Below are positions 31,728 through 35,941 of a DNA stretch of 35,941 nucleotides, in pieces. The stretch is from an uncultured Granulosicoccaceae bacterium (GTDB taxonomy: Bacteria; Pseudomonadota; Gammaproteobacteria; Granulosicoccales; Granulosicoccaceae). Numbering within the stretch: position 1 is the stretch's first letter; each line of letters opens with the position of its first letter. The notes under the pieces were generated by a model. The model ran no database searches, had not been told where the DNA came from, and saw only the letters and a list, made by a program, of their open reading frames with translations. Both the position numbers and the translations under genes were made by a program. The stretch is from contig CALGND010000099.1 of NCBI GenBank assembly GCA_937958675.1, forward strand, positions 1-35,941. The letters run 5' to 3'.

Positions 31728-32696
31728 TTAACTCGCTTTAACCCCAGGCATCACACAAAGCATCTCGTACAACAGGTTCGCTCCAATCAGCGCAGTGCCT
31801 CCGGCCTGATCGTAGGGTGGAGATACCTCAACCAGATCCGCTCCAACTAAGTTAACGCCAGCCAAACCTCGAATAATTTCCAGCCCTTGTATCGTGGTAA
31901 GCCCACCTATCTCTAAGGTGCCTGTACCTGGTGCGAATGCAGGGTCAAGGCTATCGATATCAAAACTCAAGTACACTGGCCCGGTGCCTACCTGCTCCTT
32001 CACTTCCTCCATTAGTGGAGCCAGTGATTTATGCCAGCATTCTTCTGCTGGAACCACTCTAAAACCTTGCTGCCTAGGCCAATCGAAATCATCGTCAGCG
32101 TAACCTGTGCCACGTAAACCAATTTGCGCCACTCGCTTGGAATCAAGTAAACCCTCCTCTACCGCCCGCCTAAACGGTGTGCCGTGAGCAATGGCTTCAC
32201 CAAACATGTGTTCGTTTATATCCGCATGAGCATCAACATGGACCAATCCCACAGGCCCATGCTTTTTGGCCATTGCGCGCAATATCGGAAGCGTTAGTGT
32301 GTGATCCCCACCTAAGGCAAGTGGTATGCAATCGTGTGCAAGGATTTGATCGAAATGTTTTTCGATAATTTCGACCGACTTAGCCAAGTTGAATGTATTA
32401 ATTGCTACATCACCAATATCCGCTACTTGCAAATGATCAAACGGCGATACCCGAGTGGCCATGTTATATGGCCTTAGCATTGCAGATTCAGCTCTAATCT
32501 GGCGTGGCCCAAAACGGGTACCACTGCGATGAGAGGTGCCAATGTCCATGGGTACGCCAACAAAGCACGCATCCAAGCCTTCTGCTGTATCCTGCGCCGG
32601 CAACCGCATCATGGTCGTAGGGCCTGCAAAGCGAGGCATGTCATTACCACCCAATGGCTGATTAAATTCCATTGCATCCATTCCCGATTTTGCCAT
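31728..32696 (-). CDS. gbuA: Ureohydrolase, probably 4-guanidinobutyrase
   Basis: 322 residues of the arginase/agmatinase fold. Manganese ligands are all present: H132 in GGDHTLT, D155/H157/D159 in DAHADIN, D246/D248 in SFDIDSLDP. The N-terminus (NQPLGGNDMPRFAGPTTMMR) and the stretches RPYNMATRVSPFD and EECWHKSLAPLM resemble Pseudomonas aeruginosa GbuA as I remember it, more than agmatinase SpeB or guanidinopropionase GpuA; substrate is therefore inferred. GbuA converts 4-guanidinobutyrate to 4-aminobutyrate and urea. ATG 32696 overlaps the stop of the upstream nuclease gene as TGATG, with AGGAAA upstream. No partner transporter or regulator of guanidino compounds is adjacent. Confidence 0.85.
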   Translation of the reverse strand: MAKSGMDAMEFNQPLGGNDMPRFAGPTTMMRLPAQDTAEGLDACFVGVPMDIGTSHRSGTRFGPRQIRAESAMLRPYNMATRVSPFDHLQVADIGDVAINTFNLAKSVEIIEKHFDQILAHDCIPLALGGDHTLTLPILRAMAKKHGPVGLVHVDAHADINEHMFGEAIAHGTPFRRAVEEGLLDSKRVAQIGLRGTGYADDDFDWPRQQGFRVVPAEECWHKSLAPLMEEVKEQVGTGPVYLSFDIDSLDPAFAPGTGTLEIGGLTTIQGLEIIRGLAGVNLVGADLVEVSPPYDQAGGTALIGANLLYEMLCVMPGVKAS

Positions 32697-33469
32697 CACA
32701 AATTTTCCTGTTCAAATGTTGCAGTTATAGGTGTGTGATCAGATAGCTTAATATGCTCTAGCGATTCCACACTGCGCAATAGTAGACCACGATAAAAGAC
32801 GTGATCCAAGTGTTTATTTAAGTGGGTCCACTTGCGCTTGCGTTGCATCTTCGCTTCAAGCAACCCAGCGCCTTCGGCCACCTCACCAAATGAGCCATAG
32901 CGTCGCAGGCTCCAAGTATTAAAGTCACCTGCAAGGATAATAGGCCCCGCGTGCGAATCCAAGGCTCCAGCGAGTTGATCCAAATGCGATACATATTTTT
33001 TATTTGAAACAAAATTGATAGCGTGCATATTCAGCACCATTAGCTCTCCGCCATTGGACAGCGGGTAGAGCGTTTGCAGCAGCATTTTTCGCGTGTTTGC
33101 AATCGGCTCCGCATGCGGTGAAACATAAACTCGTGATGATCGGCTAGCCGCTATACACCCTGTTTTAACGCCCGTTTCGATTGCGGTACGTGGATGTCGA
33201 TGGCTACGCGCCATCATCCATTCTAGATGATCGTGTTTTGCAAAAAATGCATCACTGGGTGCATTACTCACAGCTTCTTGCAGCATCACCAAGTCAGTGT
33301 CACGGCTAAGGCGAGAAAACTCTTCTAACCAACCACGTTGCTTTGCTTTCCAGATATTCCATACCAGACAACGTATTACAGAACCGAGTTCAGAGTGCTT
33401 CGCCTTACCCATACATAAAGGATCAACTTCATTGGTCAGCGAATGCGGTAATAAGGCGCGTTTGATCAT
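32696..33469 (-). CDS. YafD-type endonuclease/exonuclease/phosphatase family protein
   Basis: 257 residues. The EEP motifs are complete: CLVWNIWKA (N38), LVMLQEAV (E64), LNMHAINF (H149), LAGDFNTWS (D177, N179), LDHVFYRG and SDHTPITATF (D244, H245). The spacing and the NIWK, HAINF and GDFNTWSLRR stretches resemble E. coli YafD, whose role is unclear. A metal-dependent phosphodiesterase activity on nucleic acid or a phospholipid head group is likely. There is no signal peptide. The start at 33469 has no Shine-Dalgarno; ATG 33412 is an alternative. It is translationally coupled to gbuA, an unexpected partner. Residue numbers are by my count and approximate. Confidence 0.85.
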   Translation of the reverse strand: MIKRALLPHSLTNEVDPLCMGKAKHSELGSVIRCLVWNIWKAKQRGWLEEFSRLSRDTDLVMLQEAVSNAPSDAFFAKHDHLEWMMARSHRHPRTAIETGVKTGCIAASRSSRVYVSPHAEPIANTRKMLLQTLYPLSNGGELMVLNMHAINFVSNKKYVSHLDQLAGALDSHAGPIILAGDFNTWSLRRYGSFGEVAEGAGLLEAKMQRKRKWTHLNKHLDHVFYRGLLLRSVESLEHIKLSDHTPITATFEQENL

Positions 33470-33513
33470 ATTGTTTTGATCATGATAGTACTAGCGTTGG
33501 CACTATGACGTCG

Positions 33514-34953
33514 CTATAAATATGGCGAAAACAAACGGAAAAAATTATTACGCAAATCGGCCATGAAAGAAAGGTTGTTTCCCGTTGTGGCTAACGTTGC
33601 CACTTCTCGTTTTTTAGCAAAACACGCTTGAGCGCTTCTTGCAAATTGCTCACTATAGCATTCCATGTTTATCTCAAAATTAAATTCTAAACTGCGAGCA
33701 TCCCAATTGCTCGAACCTAGCAACACCCAATCACTGTCTACAACGAACAACTTACTATGATCAAAGGGCTCAGGCGATTGAAACAACACAACACCTATAC
33801 CCAGTAATTTCTTTTCATTAGCCGCCATAGCCCAACCAACAATTCGTAAATTGCTTTTCTTAGGCACTATCACTTCAACGATCACGCCTCTTAATACTGC
33901 AAGCTGTAACGCTGCGCAAATCTTGTCATTCGGTAAAAAATAAGGCGTCGCTATGGAAATAGTGTCGTTAGCACTGTTAATCGCTGCTAACAAGGATAGT
34001 TCAAGTTTCTGATAATTATCATCCGGGCCATCGACTATCACACGACAGATAGTTGAAGGATCGTTGGCTAAGGGCGCGTCCCATACTGGCAGTGAAAGTA
34101 ATTCATCGGATGCGAATAGCCAATCTTGTTTAAAGACTTGGTTAATTTGGTCAATGATTGGACCGCGCACTTCAAAATGAATATCTTGCGTTTTGCGACC
34201 GCCTCCAGAATCAAGCTGATTCTCGTCGCGAATGTTCATACCCCCTATAAATGCTACGGCTCCATCCACAGACAGTATTTTTCGATGGTTTCGTAAATTA
34301 ATAAAACGGGTGTCAGTAGTAAACAACGTTGACAAAAAACGAGCCGTTTTGACACCACGCTTTTTTAGCATTCGATCAGGTTTAGCCATACCAATGGCAT
34401 AGTCCACTCCAAACCCATCAATTAATACCCTTACCGTTACTCCGCGATCATGCGCATCAGCTAACGCGTCGACAAACAGCTTGCCAATGTTGTCGTAATC
34501 AAATATGTAACTAGACAAAACAACACTGTGTGTCGAGTGCTTAATCGCATGTAGCATTCGTGGATAAGACTCATCACCATTTATCAAGAAGGAAACGTCG
34601 TTACCTATCAGATAAGGAGCTTGATGGATTTTGCTACCAACACGCATTCGTGCGCTCAGCGTGTCGGAAACACAATACGCACTGAGCGCTTTCGAGCTGC
34701 CATGATCAAGACTCGGATCCTGTTTTTGAGCCAAAGCACGGATACGAATGCGATTTACACCGAACAACCAATACAAGAGCACACCAAAAAACGGTGAAAG
34801 AATAATGATACCCAACCAACTGACCGCAGCACCTTCATTTTTCTTGTTCAGCACGACATGGGTAATTGCCAGAGCAGCCAAGATAAAATAAACCAGGCCG
34901 GCCAGAGATACGAAAATACCCACATCCATTAGTTGATCCGTTTGTGCTGGCAT
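33514..34953 (-). CDS. cls: Cardiolipin synthase (PLD superfamily)
   Basis: 479 residues, a typical ClsA length. Two membrane helices at about 12-35 and 43-64 precede two HKD motifs: NHRKILSVDG with H223, K225, D230, and DHSKLFVVDSDWVLLGSSNWD with H399, K401, D406. It condenses two phosphatidylglycerol molecules (or uses phosphatidylethanolamine in other Cls types) to cardiolipin at the inner membrane. GAAVSWLGIIILSPFFGVLL matches the usual N-terminal domain. Start ATG 34953 has a weak ribosome site; ATG 34929 is preceded by GGA at better spacing. A palindrome (34994-35009) lies 40 bp upstream of the start. Confidence 0.93.
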   Translation of the reverse strand: MPAQTDQLMDVGIFVSLAGLVYFILAALAITHVVLNKKNEGAAVSWLGIIILSPFFGVLLYWLFGVNRIRIRALAQKQDPSLDHGSSKALSAYCVSDTLSARMRVGSKIHQAPYLIGNDVSFLINGDESYPRMLHAIKHSTHSVVLSSYIFDYDNIGKLFVDALADAHDRGVTVRVLIDGFGVDYAIGMAKPDRMLKKRGVKTARFLSTLFTTDTRFINLRNHRKILSVDGAVAFIGGMNIRDENQLDSGGGRKTQDIHFEVRGPIIDQINQVFKQDWLFASDELLSLPVWDAPLANDPSTICRVIVDGPDDNYQKLELSLLAAINSANDTISIATPYFLPNDKICAALQLAVLRGVIVEVIVPKKSNLRIVGWAMAANEKKLLGIGVVLFQSPEPFDHSKLFVVDSDWVLLGSSNWDARSLEFNFEINMECYSEQFARSAQACFAKKREVATLATTGNNLSFMADLRNNFFRLFSPYL

Positions 34954-34993
34954 ATCAATCGCTGCGCATGGTGACGGTGTTGATATTTAGTGG

Positions 34994-35009
34994 TGTGAAC
35001 TGGTTCACA
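34994..35009. promoter_or_regulatory. 16-bp palindrome upstream of the cardiolipin synthase gene
   Basis: TGTGAAC (34994-35000) and GTTCACA (35003-35009) are perfect 7-bp arms around two bases. The half-site GTGAAC is the same as in the array at 26603-26655. On the minus strand it is followed by CACTAAATATC, a possible -10 region, so it may overlap the promoter. Confidence 0.5.
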
Positions 35010-35262
35010 TTCTAACTTGCGGCATAACACCAGACACGACAATAGCATCAAGCCACGGTTTGTTTCTCGACTCCAAAACCAATAAAACTGTATGTATCTG
35101 TTTTATATGCTTTTTATTAGGCCTTAGTAGCTGATCTCCCTACACAATTGTCGCGCATGCGACGGGGTTGTGGCCGGCTTCATTAACTCTGCCGAGTAGT
35201 CAAGTTGTGTGTGAATCAGCCGACATTTATGGATATATTGATAACCAGACCAGGCCCCCGAC

Positions 35263-35868
35263 ATGGCACGTTCTTCCGATTCGTTTTTTCTACTAGCAAT
35301 TTTTAAAGACAAGACATTCCAGGCGAGAGAAATTCGTCGGGTGATGGCACTGTCAGGAATCTATTTGCTTATCACCACTGTATTGCTGGGTGTGTTTTAC
35401 CATCAGATTTTGAACAACCTAGTCGCTGGGCAAGCGCCACTACTGTTTGCCTCTGAAGACATGCGCCTCATTGCAGAATCAGTACCTGGCGTCACTGCGT
35501 TGGTGGCTAAATGGATTTTGGCCATGTTAGTGGTTAACGTACTGTTAACCGCCACACTTGCGATTTATATCACTCGCAAATTAGGTCACCCACTACTAGC
35601 AATCAAACGTACGCTTCGTGAAATCGGTGCAGGCAACCTAGACGTTCGATTACGGGCATCTGATAATCACGAATTTGGTGAAATAGCCGACGAACTCACA
35701 ACTGCAGTTAGCTCTATCCGCGAACAAATAAGTGCAGCAAAAGCTGAAATCGCGCAAGTAGATAGTGACGAAGCCGAATCGGCTGACAATGCATTGCGCA
35801 ATGCCAAGATGGCACTTGACTACTTCCAGGTCGATAGCGAAAACGCTAACGTGTCAAAAGCAGCTTAA
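35263..35868 (+). CDS. Membrane protein with HAMP domain but no output domain
   Basis: 201 residues. Membrane helices lie at about 30-50 and 84-104, with a short ~30-residue periplasmic loop between. A HAMP domain follows at about 105-156 (GHPLLAIKRTLREIGAGNLD, then EFGEIADELTTAVSSI), then a short coiled segment and an acidic tail. There is no kinase, cyclase or MCP signalling domain, and the stop is clean, so this is the natural length rather than a visible truncation. It may be a regulatory subunit that passes a signal to another HAMP-containing receptor. The N-terminal cytoplasmic stretch FFLLAIFKDKTFQAREIRR is unusually long. The start at 35263 has a weak AGG nine bases upstream. Confidence 0.8.
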   Translation: MARSSDSFFLLAIFKDKTFQAREIRRVMALSGIYLLITTVLLGVFYHQILNNLVAGQAPLLFASEDMRLIAESVPGVTALVAKWILAMLVVNVLLTATLAIYITRKLGHPLLAIKRTLREIGAGNLDVRLRASDNHEFGEIADELTTAVSSIREQISAAKAEIAQVDSDEAESADNALRNAKMALDYFQVDSENANVSKAA

Positions 35869-35895
35869 TTGCTTCGTATCCGGATAGCTTATAAT

Positions 35896-35941
35896 ATGAA
35901 TTGCACATTACAGAATCTACGTCGCATTGGCTTAGCATCCT
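35896..35941 (+). CDS. Possible start of a further gene at the window edge
   Basis: ATG at 35896 opens a frame (MNCTLQNLRRIGLAS) that runs off the window. Only 15 codons are visible. GGA at 35882-35884 is the only ribosome-site hint, and a TATAAT overlaps immediately upstream (35890-35895), which argues that the real start may be further on. Confidence 0.2.
   Translation, partial: MNCTLQNLRRIGLAS

Overview
The window looks like a chromosomal stretch of a moderate-GC, probably marine, gammaproteobacterium. This is inferred from the mix of hspQ, a YafD-type nuclease, a GbuA-like ureohydrolase, malonyl-CoA decarboxylase, a long-form GAPDH, a YfbK-type vWA lipoprotein with an ECF sigma factor, several LxxC lipoproteins and a CCA-encoding tRNA-Ser(UGA). 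Genus cannot be assigned by eye. I see no prophage, transposase, CRISPR array or plasmid module. The genes look like ordinary housekeeping and envelope genes, with a few small orphan families.

Layout. 1-1.4 kb: a 5' part of a zinc-ribbon methyltransferase and a 70-aa exported peptide, both on the minus strand. 1.5-5.4 kb: a tightly coupled four-gene branched-chain-amino-acid-type ABC cassette (two ATPases, two permeases) with no binding protein. 5.5-8.6 kb: a secreted 5'-nucleotidase and an acidic lipoprotein (minus). 8.8-12.1 kb: an overlapping vWA lipoprotein / ECF sigma / membrane protein operon (minus). 12.3-16 kb: a Tat-type exported protein, hspQ, an OmpA-like lipoprotein and a DUF2628 membrane protein. 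16.1-19.5 kb: malonyl-CoA decarboxylase, an aromatic/aspartate aminotransferase and a tandem Lin0512-family pair. 19.7-25 kb: a DUF4124-like exported protein, a membrane Ser/Thr kinase, a GAPDH with an N-terminal extension and a DUF4159 protein. 25.1-28.7 kb: a three-domain fasciclin lipoprotein divergent from a histidine kinase, whose partner response regulator is convergent and overlaps it by 69 bp. 28.9-30.2 kb: two tandem paralogues of unknown function behind a structured leader. 30.4-35.9 kb: tRNA-Ser, a BI-1 family protein, a small membrane protein, gbuA-yafD, a cardiolipin synthase and a HAMP membrane protein.

How the genes relate. Much of the window concerns the envelope and its sensing: five lipoproteins, an ECF module, a two-component system beside a fasciclin adhesin, a membrane Ser/Thr kinase and phospholipid synthesis. 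The most distinctive signals are regulatory. A perfect 10-bp hairpin buries the ribosome-binding site of the 5'-nucleotidase gene. An inverted pair of 11-bp direct repeats lies between the fasciclin and kinase genes, and its GTGAAC half-site recurs as a palindrome in front of the cardiolipin synthase gene. Two mutually exclusive palindromes lie in front of the ABC cassette. A terminator-like hairpin sits between the divergent kinase and GAPDH genes. No wholly new defence or mobile system was recognised. The best candidates for undescribed biology are the tandem orphan pair at 29.1-30.2 kb with its leader, and the two-component/fasciclin locus.
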